Part shown: piece after piece, positions 8,787 through 16,989 of the stretch
How the letters are laid out: every line of letters begins with the position of its first letter
Numbering within the stretch: position 1 is the first letter of the stretch
Origin: Huiozyma naganishii CBS 8797
Taxonomy: Eukaryota; Ascomycota; Saccharomycetes; Saccharomycetales; Saccharomycetaceae
Length of the DNA: 64,000 nt
Assembly (NCBI RefSeq): GCF_000348985.1
Contig: NC_035929.1
Coordinates: forward strand, 620,001-684,000
Reading direction: 5' to 3'
Notes under the pieces: generated by a model
The model's input: the letters and a program-made list of their open reading frames with translations, nothing else
What the model was told of the DNA's origin: nothing
Database searches by the model: none
Program-made: the position numbers and the translations under genes

Positions 8787-9995
8787 ATGGCAGCTCTGAT
8801 CATTAGTTCAGATAAAAAGAATCTGTACAAGAAGATTGCCATTGCTGTAATTGGTCTTTTGACTTTTTACATCGTGTTCCAAGGTGCATCGGTCTCCTCC
8901 CACGGGAACTCTGTCTCCAGCACGCAATTGTCCGCTGGGAACAGTGCGGTCAAGAATGCGAAAACTGGGTATCAGTACAGAACGGTCTCGTATCCGAAGT
9001 ATACGGGCCCCAAGGAGAAGGCCACTTTCGTGACTTTAGTGAGAAACTCGGACTTGTACTCGTTGTTGCCCTCCATCAAATCCGTGGAGGACAGGTTCAA
9101 CCACAAGTTCAACTACGACTGGGTTTTCTTAAACGACGAAGAGTTCACTGATGAGTTCAAGGACACCGTCAGCGCACTGGTCAGTGGTACCTCCAAGTTT
9201 GGGTTAATCCCCAAGGAGCACTGGTCCTTTCCCTCCTGGATTGACCAGAAGAAGGCCGCGAGAGTGAGAGACCAAATGAGAGAGGATAAAATCATATACG
9301 GTGACTCGGTCTCGTACAGGCACATGTGTCGGTTCGAATCCGGGTTTTTCTACAGACAGTCAGTCATGGATGAATACGACTGGTACTGGCGTGTGGAACC
9401 CGATGTGCTGTTGCACTGCGACATCGACTACGATATCTTCAAGTTCATGAGAGAGAACAACAAGAAGTACGGGTTTGCGATCTCAATCCACGAGTACGAG
9501 GCCACGATCAAGTCTCTTTGGAAGACGACCCGTGACTTCATGGAATTGCACCCGGAGTTCGTCCACCCAAACAATATGATGGACTTCATCTCGGACGACA
9601 ACGGTCTCTCGTACAACATGTGCCACTTCTGGTCCAACTTCGAAATCGGTGCCCTCGACTTGTGGAGGGGTGACGCGTACTCTGCCTATTTCGACTATTT
9701 GGACCAAGCTGGTGGGTTCTTCTACGAGAGATGGGGGGACGCGCCTGTGCACTCCATTGCTGCTGCTCTGTTCCTAGACCGTAGCGAGATTCACTTCTTC
9801 GACGACGTGGGATACTTCCACATGCCCTTCCACTCTTGTCCTCTGGATCCAGAAGTCAGATTGAGGGGTAAGTGTGACTGTAACCCAGCAAGCGATTTCA
9901 CTTTCCACGGGTTCTCCTGTACCGCCAAGTACTTTACAGTCAACGATATGAAGAAACCGGACGGCTGGGTGAACCAAGTTGACGCTGCGTTGTGA
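8787..9995 (+). CDS. KTR1: Golgi alpha-1,2-mannosyltransferase, GT15 family
   Basis: Ktr1 adds alpha-1,2-mannose to O- and N-linked glycans in the Golgi using GDP-mannose. The 402 residues (S. cerevisiae 393) form a type II membrane protein: a short cytosolic tail, a signal anchor at about 16-33 (IAIAVIGLLTFYIVFQGA), a stem, then the KTR catalytic domain. Family landmarks include KEHWSFPSWID, YRHMCRFESGFFYR (with the conserved acidic residue of the active site), VEPDVLLHCDIDYD and CHFWSNFEIGALDLWR. The C-terminal cysteines (CDCNP) are typical. The sequence GGTTCGAATCC at about 9331 imitates a tRNA B box but is coding. Confidence 0.94.
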   Translation: MAALIISSDKKNLYKKIAIAVIGLLTFYIVFQGASVSSHGNSVSSTQLSAGNSAVKNAKTGYQYRTVSYPKYTGPKEKATFVTLVRNSDLYSLLPSIKSVEDRFNHKFNYDWVFLNDEEFTDEFKDTVSALVSGTSKFGLIPKEHWSFPSWIDQKKAARVRDQMREDKIIYGDSVSYRHMCRFESGFFYRQSVMDEYDWYWRVEPDVLLHCDIDYDIFKFMRENNKKYGFAISIHEYEATIKSLWKTTRDFMELHPEFVHPNNMMDFISDDNGLSYNMCHFWSNFEIGALDLWRGDAYSAYFDYLDQAGGFFYERWGDAPVHSIAAALFLDRSEIHFFDDVGYFHMPFHSCPLDPEVRLRGKCDCNPASDFTFHGFSCTAKYFTVNDMKKPDGWVNQVDAAL

Positions 9996-10091
9996 TGCTT
10001 TAGATATATACTACTGGATAAAATCTTTCTTTTTAAATACGCGTTACATTGTAGAAAAACGCCTGTATGATGCTACTTCTTTGTATTGTTA

Positions 10092-11039
10092 TTAAATGTT
10101 ATACTTCTTAAATAGTGAGTGTGTCATCTCGACCCCCAAAAAGGTCGCTGCGTTTGCAGGGAACGATCTCATGAGAGCTGGACCCAACCCGGGGAAAAAC
10201 CCCTTGATCCCACCTCGAGTCAAGTAGATCTCTCTTGTCGCTTGGACCATCGATTGCGAGGCACCGGACGAAGCCTGCAGTTTCGTCTTTATCGTGTCGA
10301 TGGGGAAAACAGCAAGCCACATGGACATCCCAGCGATCCCACCGGCGAGACATACATTTGCAATGCTGATTTCACCCTCTTTAGTGCTCCCGTTGTGCTT
10401 GTTCAAGTAGTTTTTCGAGATCTCGTACGACGCGAAGTAAAGCGCGGACCCTGGCCCGTCTCTTGCGAGAGTCGCGAGGGAACCCTGGAACAAGGACGAG
10501 ACCCCACCCGTCTTGACGATACCGCGTGCCGCGGACACGAAGGATCCACCCGTGTTGGTCTGCAGGAGGACTTTGACCCTCTCTGTCGGGGCTGTCACGA
10601 GAGTTGTTGGAACCGCACTGATGAACCCTGCTGTGGCCATCTGCGCCATGGACAAAGTGGCCCCCGGTTCACCGTTCCAGTTGACGATTCTCTTCCCCAT
10701 GTCGTACCCCCAAAACGACACGGCAAATATGGGGGTGACCCCAAGGAGTGGTGGGATCACACCTTTGTAGAACCCCCTCACCGCGTTGACTGCAATTGGC
10801 CCCGTCTGCGCCCTCGCATCTGTCATAATCTTAAGTACGGCGCCCGAAGTAGAACTGGCCATCCCGTTCTGACACCGCACTTTCACGAGATCGAACGGGT
10901 GGCCCGTCAGCACAGCACACACACCACCGACCCCACCGGCAGCCAGCGACTTCAAATTCTCTCGGATCGGCGACGCCCCAACTGCAAGGTCAGCGGGCAC
11001 TATACCAGCAGCCTCCTCTGAGATCGTCGAGTCGGACAT
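10092..11039 (-). CDS. CRC1: mitochondrial carnitine/acylcarnitine carrier
   Basis: Crc1 exchanges acetylcarnitine for carnitine across the inner mitochondrial membrane, feeding peroxisomal acetyl units into respiration. The product is 315 residues from the first ATG (MSDSTISEEAAG); a longer frame to 11081 would need a GTG start and is not used. The three carrier repeats are clear: HPFDLVKVRCQ, TAPTERVKVLLQ and VFPIDTIKTKLQ, each the PxD/ExxK/R signature after an odd-numbered helix. Codon third positions are GC-rich, which opens a 300-codon antisense shadow. It is divergent from RAS1/2 as in YOR100C-YOR101W. A carbon-source element lies upstream. Confidence 0.94.
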   Translation of the reverse strand: MSDSTISEEAAGIVPADLAVGASPIRENLKSLAAGGVGGVCAVLTGHPFDLVKVRCQNGMASSTSGAVLKIMTDARAQTGPIAVNAVRGFYKGVIPPLLGVTPIFAVSFWGYDMGKRIVNWNGEPGATLSMAQMATAGFISAVPTTLVTAPTERVKVLLQTNTGGSFVSAARGIVKTGGVSSLFQGSLATLARDGPGSALYFASYEISKNYLNKHNGSTKEGEISIANVCLAGGIAGMSMWLAVFPIDTIKTKLQASSGASQSMVQATREIYLTRGGIKGFFPGLGPALMRSFPANAATFLGVEMTHSLFKKYNI

Positions 11040-12139
11040 CAATAAATAAAGTAAATAAAATAAATAACCAGGAACACGCACTCTTGCCCTGGGGACCTTA
11101 CTCTTCGGTGACTCTTACAATCGGACGACTCATCTCGCAGCAATTGACAGCCTTCCTTATATATACTACCGCCCGCAAAGCCGATCTCGCACACTTAAGA
11201 GCCGCTATATGTTGGAGCGTGAAAATAGAGTGCAACAAAATATGCGTGACGACGAATTCCTCGGTTTCCCGGCCGACCGGAAAGAGATTTTGACGGGGGA
11301 ACAACGTCCCGTGTTCGAACCGCGTTGTGGGCACAAAGATGCTGTACGTTCCAGGGCTCTGTTGCCACAGTTGGGGGTGCCGCTTGCGTATTACTGATTT
11401 CTTACAAAGACTCATGCAGTGGACAGTACATATTACATATATCCTCCTGGTAAACGGCAGAGTGGGATGAAAAACGGAGAATGTTGTCCCGGTTACTTAA
11501 AAAAATGGGATTAGTATTTCCTGGAAGCAGGGAAGAACTTGTTCGGGTGTTTACTGCCCTGTCGTATACAGGCCGATTTTTTCTTCCGTGCCTCCCGGAT
11601 AATCTTCTGCAGGGAGAAAACATCACTAAAACTATGTAAACAAACGGGAACCGCTCTGCAGCTTCCCACTTCAACAATGCAGGAACGCATGCCACAACAT
11701 CAAACTCTTTACTAACGTGTGCGCTATCCAGTAGACCCGGCAGCCACTACGTGGAACCCTCCTCGGCGGTGTGTCAAACGGCGGAACCAAGCAATAAACA
11801 CGTGCCGCGGCTCCCGCTTACCGTAACACGCGGCGAACAATAGAGACAGAAGCAAAAAAAGGGAAGCAGAAAACCGGAAAAACTGAAAAGGGAAACCGTT
11901 TGAACAAAAAAGAAATACACAATTTTTTTGGGTGGTTTTCTCGTCATGATAATTTTTCTCCTGCCAAGAGCTGCCGCATCGCATTATAAGAAAGAGAGAG
12001 TGCTGAACAAGGTTGATCCTCGAGAGGGTCTTGTGGCAAGAGAGGCAAGAAGGTAAGGGAAAACACTTTTATAATATTCATCATCTTTTTCTTTTCAATT
12101 TTGGAGTTTTTTTTCTAGTGGGTCTTTCGATACTGGAGA
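11040..12139. other. divergent promoter region CRC1/RAS
   Basis: This 1.1-kb region has no supported gene. It holds a CSRE-like site (11270-11281), a CACGTG hexamer (11799-11804), a URS1-like TCGGCGGTG (about 11763) and A/T-rich tracts near 11880-11960 and 12070-12115 close to the RAS start. The frames seen here start with non-ATG codons or lack any recognisable content. Confidence 0.5.
11270..11281. promoter_or_regulatory. candidate CSRE (Cat8/Sip4 site) upstream of CRC1
   Basis: Read on the minus strand, TCCGGTCGGCCG fits the carbon-source response consensus YCCRTTNRNCCG at 11 of 12 positions. It is about 230 bp upstream of the CRC1 start. CRC1 is a gluconeogenic, acetyl-carnitine gene in S. 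cerevisiae, so Cat8/Sip4 control would make sense. This is a motif match only. Confidence 0.4.
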
Positions 12140-13114
12140 ATGCTCGATATGACAAACGGAAGGGAGTGTAAAGCTGTCGTGGTTGGAGGTGGTGGTGTTG
12201 GGAAATCCGCGTTGACGATTCGGTTTATCCATTCGCATTTTGTCGACGAGTATGACCCAACGATCGAGGACTCGTACAGGAAACAGGTGATCCTGGACGG
12301 ACAAGTGAAAGTGCTGGATATACTGGACACGGCGGGGCAAGAGGAGTACTCTGCCATGCGAGAACAGTACATGCGCACGGGGGAAGGGTTTTTGCTGGTG
12401 TACAGTGTGACGTCGAGGACTTCCTTCGAGGAGTTGATGACTTACTACCAGCAGATACAGCGTGTGAAGGACTCGGATTACGTGCCCGTGGTCGTAGTCG
12501 GAAATAAATCGGACTTAGAGGACGAGAGGCAGGTCTCCTACGATGAAGGTGTGGCGTTGGCACAGCAGATGAAGGCGCCTTTCTTGGAGACGTCTGCGAA
12601 ACAGGCGATCAACACAGATGAAAGCTTCTACACTCTGGCGAGGATCGTCAGAGATAAAGGTGGTGTGTACAACGTGGCTAATAACCCGGCAGACGCCATG
12701 GCGGGCACAGCCGGTGAGGATGCCACTACAGCTGCCCTGGACCCAACGGGGGCGGCGGCGGCGGCAGGAACCGCTAACGACAGCATACCGGAGGACTACT
12801 CTGGTCTCCCATCCGCGCAACCCATGCAGCGGATGGACACGCGAAGAATGTCACGGACGCCCATTAGTGCAGTCGAGAGCAACAGTCTGCCGCTGCGCAC
12901 TGGCAGCAATGGCGGTGGCGGTGCCCCCACGGCCACTCCTCTCACCACTACAGAAACGGGGCACGCCCCGACGAACAACGTCAAGAGGCAGAGAACTGCA
13001 AAGGGGAGGAAAACTTCGCAAGAGGGGGACGTCTCGAACGTGAAGAACTCGAAGGGGACCGCTACTGCGACGGAAGACAAGACCAGTGGGGGAGGTTGCT
13101 GTGTGATATGTTGA
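12140..13114 (+). CDS. RAS1/RAS2: Ras GTPase (RAS1/RAS2 orthologue)
   Basis: Ras activates adenylyl cyclase Cyr1 and so controls the PKA nutrient-growth pathway from the plasma membrane. The 324-residue protein has the P-loop GGGGVGKS (16-23; Gly19 aligns with Ras2 Gly19), the effector loop YDPTIEDSY, switch [16 protein letters not shown] (guanine specificity) and ETSAK. The long hypervariable tail is rich in Ala, Thr and Gly and ends GGGCCVIC, a CaaX farnesylation box preceded by a palmitoylatable cysteine. The start could also be the second ATG (codon 4). S. cerevisiae retains two duplicates; position here is that of YOR101W. Confidence 0.95.
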   Translation: MLDMTNGRECKAVVVGGGGVGKSALTIRFIHSHFVDEYDPTIEDSYRKQVILDGQVKVLDILDTAGQEEYSAMREQYMRTGEGFLLVYSVTSRTSFEELMTYYQQIQRVKDSDYVPVVVVGNKSDLEDERQVSYDEGVALAQQMKAPFLETSAKQAINTDESFYTLARIVRDKGGVYNVANNPADAMAGTAGEDATTAALDPTGAAAAAGTANDSIPEDYSGLPSAQPMQRMDTRRMSRTPISAVESNSLPLRTGSNGGGGAPTATPLTTTETGHAPTNNVKRQRTAKGRKTSQEGDVSNVKNSKGTATATEDKTSGGGCCVIC

Positions 13115-13307
13115 GCTGTGTACGTCTATAGGTAGAGAAAATCCCAACTGCTAAAACAGCCGTACAGAACAAAAGTATATAATTTTTCCCCTTTTCTGCA
13201 TATTTAATCATTTTATTTTTCCGAGTTGAACTTTCTCGACTGTAAGAGAGGCCACGTTAGCACTGCCTTATAGAAGCAGCGGGGGTACGACACACGTAAC
13301 TACAAAA

Positions 13308-13769
13308 ATGAGTTATTCGAAGAGGGGCTGGACGGATGACATCAAACATACCACGAAATCGTTCCGGAATTGGCACTCATGTATGGCGGACAAACCGTGC
13401 AAGATTATAGCGATTGTTGGGATCTGTCTTGCCGGTGTCTTGTTCCTGTGGCTCATCGGTGCGTTCATAACGTGTTGCAACCAAGGTGCTTCTGGTATAG
13501 GCCAATTCTGCTGCTGGTGTTGTCGGAGCAGCAACAGTGGTGGGACCGCTGCGATACCGCAGTTCACCAACGCGAGACAGCCACCAAACGTGGTGTACCA
13601 GCCCGTGCAACCGCCCGAGCAGTACTTCGAGGACCCGAGGAGAAGTGCTGGCCACGGGGACGCGGAGGAGATCTTTGAGCTGGAGCAGGACTTCGATCTG
13701 GAGGACCAGCGGCGGAAGAGCAAGAAGAACCAGAGCAGTTACCCTCGAGACGACGAGATCTTCTACTAA
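13308..13769 (+). CDS. PIN2: Pin2-like exomer-type membrane cargo, shortened
   Basis: A 153-residue single-pass protein. Its N-terminal half closely matches S. cerevisiae Pin2 (YOR104W): KSFRNWHSCMADKPCKIIAIVG, then a transmembrane helix at about 32-56, then a cysteine cluster (CCWCCRSS), VVYQPVQPPEQYF and FELEQDFDLEDQRRK. Pin2 traffics from the trans-Golgi to the plasma membrane through exomer and was found as a [PSI+] inducer when overexpressed. The S. cerevisiae protein (282 residues) continues with an Asn/Gln-rich prion-like tail; here the frame stops shortly after the acidic linker and no N/Q-rich sequence follows in any frame. Juxtamembrane cysteines are probable palmitoylation sites. 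Confidence 0.85.
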   Translation: MSYSKRGWTDDIKHTTKSFRNWHSCMADKPCKIIAIVGICLAGVLFLWLIGAFITCCNQGASGIGQFCCWCCRSSNSGGTAAIPQFTNARQPPNVVYQPVQPPEQYFEDPRRSAGHGDAEEIFELEQDFDLEDQRRKSKKNQSSYPRDDEIFY

Positions 13770-13976
13770 GAGCTGGGCACCGAGAATGCAAAGCCCTGAA
13801 AGAGGAAACTACAAGAAAAACAAAAAAACAAAAAAAAAAAGGAAAATTTGTATTATTATAGTGTAACACGTATATATAATCGTGCGTGTCAGTGTGACTG
13901 TGCTGGACATGACGTGTGCTTACCTGGACTATAGTCAAGGTAAGCTGACTACCAAAAAAAAAAGAACGTTTAAGGC

Positions 13977-14633
13977 ATGGGTGAGGATATTACTGAATTG
14001 CTTGTCTCACTCAACAGCAATGTAAAAGTGTTGAGAAGGGTACGAAGGCAAGTGGAACGAGGAACGAAAAAAGGAGAGGATCCCAATGTTTCAGAAGAAT
14101 GGGCTTCCAGAATTCACAACTGTGAGGATATTTTGGGGAGGATACAGAACGGTGTCCCTATACCGACAGCACTGCGCGGAGACTACGACGCTTTAGTGGC
14201 CGAATTCCACGCACTCGAAAATAGGGGACTCGCTGTAGACAAGAATAGCCACAGCGACGACCCTCAGGGGTTGTTGCCGGAGGCAACAACACCCTTGCTG
14301 CTGAAACAACAGCAACCACAACTGGCCCCTCAACAAGAGGTCGAGTACCAGTCTATATTGCAAGCGGAAAGACACGACAGGGTCGCATCGCTGCAACACG
14401 CGACCACAGAGGTGAACACGATCTTCAAAGAGCTGTTCCACCTCGTGAAGCAACAGGGCGCGCAGGTGGACTCCGTCGCCCAGAACATTGACTCGGCCGC
14501 GGGCATCGCTGCAGACGCCTCCCGCGACCTGCGCCGCGCCGCCGAGAGACAGCGCGCGAGCAGCCGGTGCTGCTCCACTGCTCTGATCGCGGGCTGCCTC
14601 GCGCTGCTGATTGTCCTCGTTGCGGTGTCGTAA
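13977..14633 (+). CDS. VAM3: vacuolar Qa-SNARE (syntaxin) Vam3
   Basis: Vam3 is the vacuolar Qa-SNARE for homotypic vacuole fusion and for cargo arriving by the CPY and AP-3 routes. The 218 residues (S. cerevisiae 283) contain a compact N-terminal helical region (1-90, Habc-like), a linker with EATTPLLLK (102-110) resembling the acidic dileucine AP-3 signal but with one extra spacer residue, a SNARE motif at about 125-187 with the zero-layer glutamine in KQQG (Gln160), and a C-terminal anchor at 199-217 with almost no lumenal tail. The last third is extremely GC-rich. Position equals YOR106W. The short N-terminus appears genuine, since no upstream in-frame ATG is evident. Confidence 0.88.
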   Translation: MGEDITELLVSLNSNVKVLRRVRRQVERGTKKGEDPNVSEEWASRIHNCEDILGRIQNGVPIPTALRGDYDALVAEFHALENRGLAVDKNSHSDDPQGLLPEATTPLLLKQQQPQLAPQQEVEYQSILQAERHDRVASLQHATTEVNTIFKELFHLVKQQGAQVDSVAQNIDSAAGIAADASRDLRRAAERQRASSRCCSTALIAGCLALLIVLVAVS

Positions 14634-15583
14634 ACGCCGCGCGCACTCTGCGCGGTTACTCAGCCACTGACTCACGGCGCCCAGAGAGCCAGGCCCGCAT
14701 ACGCCAGGCCGATAAAGCGATGCCACCCGCCCCTTTTCGCAGCTGCGGAGAAACGTCGCAGCCACGTCTGACTCTTCCCCGCGCGTTTCTGTGCGTGCGC
14801 CACAGCCGTGCCCAGCGCCGCCCGTTCTGAAATAGGAGAGACGGTGCTGTGTGCGGCTGTTTCTGGGCCCTGCTTTGTTCCAATGATTTTCCTGTCTCTT
14901 TTCCGTGCTTCCAATCGAAACCGAAGCTTCCAAGGGAAAAGTGCTAAAAACTCTCAGCTGCAATTGGCCGAGGGGGGCGGGTTCTTCCCGTAGAAGGCCG
15001 CCGGAAAAACCTGCTGCGTTATTCCGCGGGCACTCGTTTTTTCCCGGCAACACGCAGAAACAGCGGTAGAAGAGCAGCGAGAGAAAAAAAAAGAAACGTT
15101 TTTCCCCTTTCTTCTCTTTCGCTTGCCTGTTTCGGCTTTTTTTTTAACACACTTTTTGAATTGCTTTTTTTGGGCCCGTTTCTTTTGTTCTGTAGCTTTT
15201 TATTTATTTTTTTTTCTGTTCGCTAATTTTTTCCTTTGCGCTCGAGCCGGTTATTTCCTCTGGATCATCGAGACGTAGCGTGTTGTGTGTAATCGCAAAC
15301 TATATAGAGATAAAGAAACACAAAAAGATTGGTAAGTGAGGCATCATCACTCATAAAATATTTCTGCCTGTTTGCTTTGTTCTGTTCTTTTTTTTTCTTA
15401 TCTTCCGTCACTGGCAACGCAATTGTTTCATACAATCTGTAGGTATCGGTTTATAAAAACAGACAACATTGTATCCATACAAATTATACGCCTCATTGCA
15501 TATTTCCATAGTAAAAAGCACACACACACACACATACACGGGCATTTCTTGGTGAAACAGATGGGATCGAAGATACTACAGCT
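14634..15583. other. intergenic region VAM3/RGS2
   Basis: This 950-bp stretch is very GC-rich in its first 400 bp, continuing the spike of the VAM3 3' end, then changes to T-rich pyrimidine tracts (about 15080-15235). It holds an exact Gcn4-type TGACTCA at 14668-14674, far from the RGS2 start, a (CA)n microsatellite (15519-15534) and a small uORF next to RGS2. A 286-codon antisense frame (14193-15053) begins at GTG and is a GC artefact. Confidence 0.5.
15519..15534 (+). repeat. (CA)n microsatellite
   Basis: Eight CA dinucleotides lie in the 5' leader of RGS2, about 50 bp upstream of its start. Confidence 0.8.
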
Positions 15584-15587
15584 ATGA
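15561..15587 (+). promoter_or_regulatory. uORF whose stop overlaps the RGS2 start
   Basis: A nine-codon frame, ATG to TGA, encodes MGSKILQL. Its stop TGA (15585-15587) overlaps the RGS2 start ATG (15584-15586) in the sequence ATGA. This arrangement permits termination-coupled reinitiation or leaky scanning as translational control. The sequence shows only the overlap; use depends on where transcription starts. Confidence 0.5.
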
Positions 15588-16444
15588 CACAGAACACTAA
15601 CAAGGCAGCAAATATTCCCAATCTTTACGACATCCTCTCTCAGAGTAGAAGCGAAAGCCCGTCCATCGTGAACGGGTCTGTGAATAACACGTCGGTGAGC
15701 CCGTCAAGACAAAACTCTATCGTTGGGGTCCCACCACCACCAAAGTATGGGCCCAATCCGTATACACTCAGTGAATTTGCCCACTTCCTTCAAAGGACGC
15801 ATTGTGACGAGAATTTGGAGTTTTTCCAAAAGACGAGGAAGTTCCTGTTTAATGACGAGTTCAGAGAGACCTACAGCAATAACAGTCTCAGTGATCACTC
15901 GACCTGTTCGAAATTCGATGTGGAGGAATGGAACCGCTGTATATACGACCACTTCATCCGCGTGGATTCCCCCATGGAATGTAACTTACCACAATATATC
16001 AGAGAACTGTTCGATAAATGCTATACAGAGGGGATCGCTCCGAAACAGGTACACATCGTACAGGCTATACAGCATATCTTGGGCTTACTCTTTGACGCAT
16101 ACGCTAGATTCTTGCAACAGGTGCAAGAACAGAAGGAAACGCCTCCGACTACACCCAGCACAAGCTTACAGCAGTCGAATGAAAACAGCAACCACAAAGG
16201 GAAAAGTGGTGGAGCCATTGCATTGACGGACGAGAAACTGTCCACAGCCGGGTGCGAGAAGACTGTGCATAGAACGAAACATATCAATTCACCAGCATCA
16301 CGGGCGTCTCTGCCACCACGCAATCACTACAACCACCACGACCACCACCGGTATAAGCAGCACGAGAACGAACAGCTCTCCGTGCTGGACAAGGGGAAGA
16401 AATTCTTCCACAAGTTCAAGCTAAAGAAAAGTCTGCCACTTTGA
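15584..16444 (+). CDS. RGS2: regulator of G-protein signalling Rgs2
   Basis: Rgs2 is the GTPase-activating protein for the G-alpha Gpa2 and so damps glucose-stimulated cAMP signalling, upstream of the same PKA pathway as RAS in this window. The 286 residues (S. cerevisiae 309) contain an RGS domain from about 50 (YTLSEFAHFLQRTHCDENLEFF) to about 170 (QAIQHILGLLFDAYARFL). A Thr/Ser-rich linker, a His-rich run (HNHHD-type, about 250-260) and a basic C-terminus follow (GKKFFHKFKLKKSLPL), which could bind membrane. Position equals YOR107W. A uORF stop overlaps the start. Confidence 0.93.
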   Translation: MTQNTNKAANIPNLYDILSQSRSESPSIVNGSVNNTSVSPSRQNSIVGVPPPPKYGPNPYTLSEFAHFLQRTHCDENLEFFQKTRKFLFNDEFRETYSNNSLSDHSTCSKFDVEEWNRCIYDHFIRVDSPMECNLPQYIRELFDKCYTEGIAPKQVHIVQAIQHILGLLFDAYARFLQQVQEQKETPPTTPSTSLQQSNENSNHKGKSGGAIALTDEKLSTAGCEKTVHRTKHINSPASRASLPPRNHYNHHDHHRYKQHENEQLSVLDKGKKFFHKFKLKKSLPL

Positions 16445-16989
16445 AAAAACCTTACTACAAAAATGAGACATACCGGATACCATTGAGCATACACATCATT
16501 TACTTCCACACAACAGAAGCATCCCATGCCCAACGGTATCCCACCAAATCTGCATATATTCTCGTTTCATCTCCATATATCATGAATCTAATATATAGAC
16601 AACGTTCGAAAAGGACGCTAAATAGATTACACGATAATAAAAAACTTTACAAAATTAAAGTACCCCACAGCATCATTTGCATCCCGCCTGCCAACTGGGT
16701 CACCCACACCTCTGTTCACCACACCGTCCCACATGTCGACCAGGAACTCTACCATACATAAGACAAAATGACTAATTCTTTTCATCTTTTTTTTTTCATG
16801 CATTTCGGACATCGCAATTATTACAGTAAGCAAAGCATTGTTGTACTTTTTCCGTCTCAGACTCTCCACTTTTTACTCCACTGACCTTGCGTTGTATAAA
16901 TACGGGCATCTGTTGCAGATCAGAGCATCAAACACACAGAGTACTACAACTACAACACAACAGAGGAGGTTCCCATAGCCTAATCGATA
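16445..16989. other. promoter region of LEU4/9
   Basis: This 545-bp AT-rich region separates RGS2 from the 2-isopropylmalate synthase gene. A consensus TATA box lies at 16895-16902. I see no CCGGNNCCGG Leu3 site and no TGACTC Gcn4 site, which are the expected regulators of this pathway. Confidence 0.5.
16895..16902 (+). promoter_or_regulatory. TATA box of LEU4/9
   Basis: TATAAATA matches TATAWAWR exactly and lies 88 bp upstream of the start codon, a normal spacing for a yeast TATA box. Confidence 0.55.

Noticed and set aside
9331..9341. Exact tRNA B-box-like GGTTCGAATCC
   Set aside because: Inside the KTR1 reading frame (codons for a conserved RFES segment), no A box or cloverleaf nearby.
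10119..11021. 300-codon frame antisense to CRC1
   Set aside because: Mirror of the GC-rich third positions of CRC1; no ATG context, domains or synteny support it.
12618..13043. 141-codon frame overlapping RAS in another frame
   Set aside because: Shadow of the GC-rich hypervariable tail of RAS, no independent support.
14668..14674. TGACTCA as a Gcn4 site
   Set aside because: It is an exact match but lies 35 bp after VAM3 and about 900 bp from RGS2; neither is an amino-acid gene, so chance in a long region is likely.
14193..15053. 286-codon minus-strand frame overlapping VAM3
   Set aside because: Begins at GTG, lies in the GC spike, and has no recognisable content.
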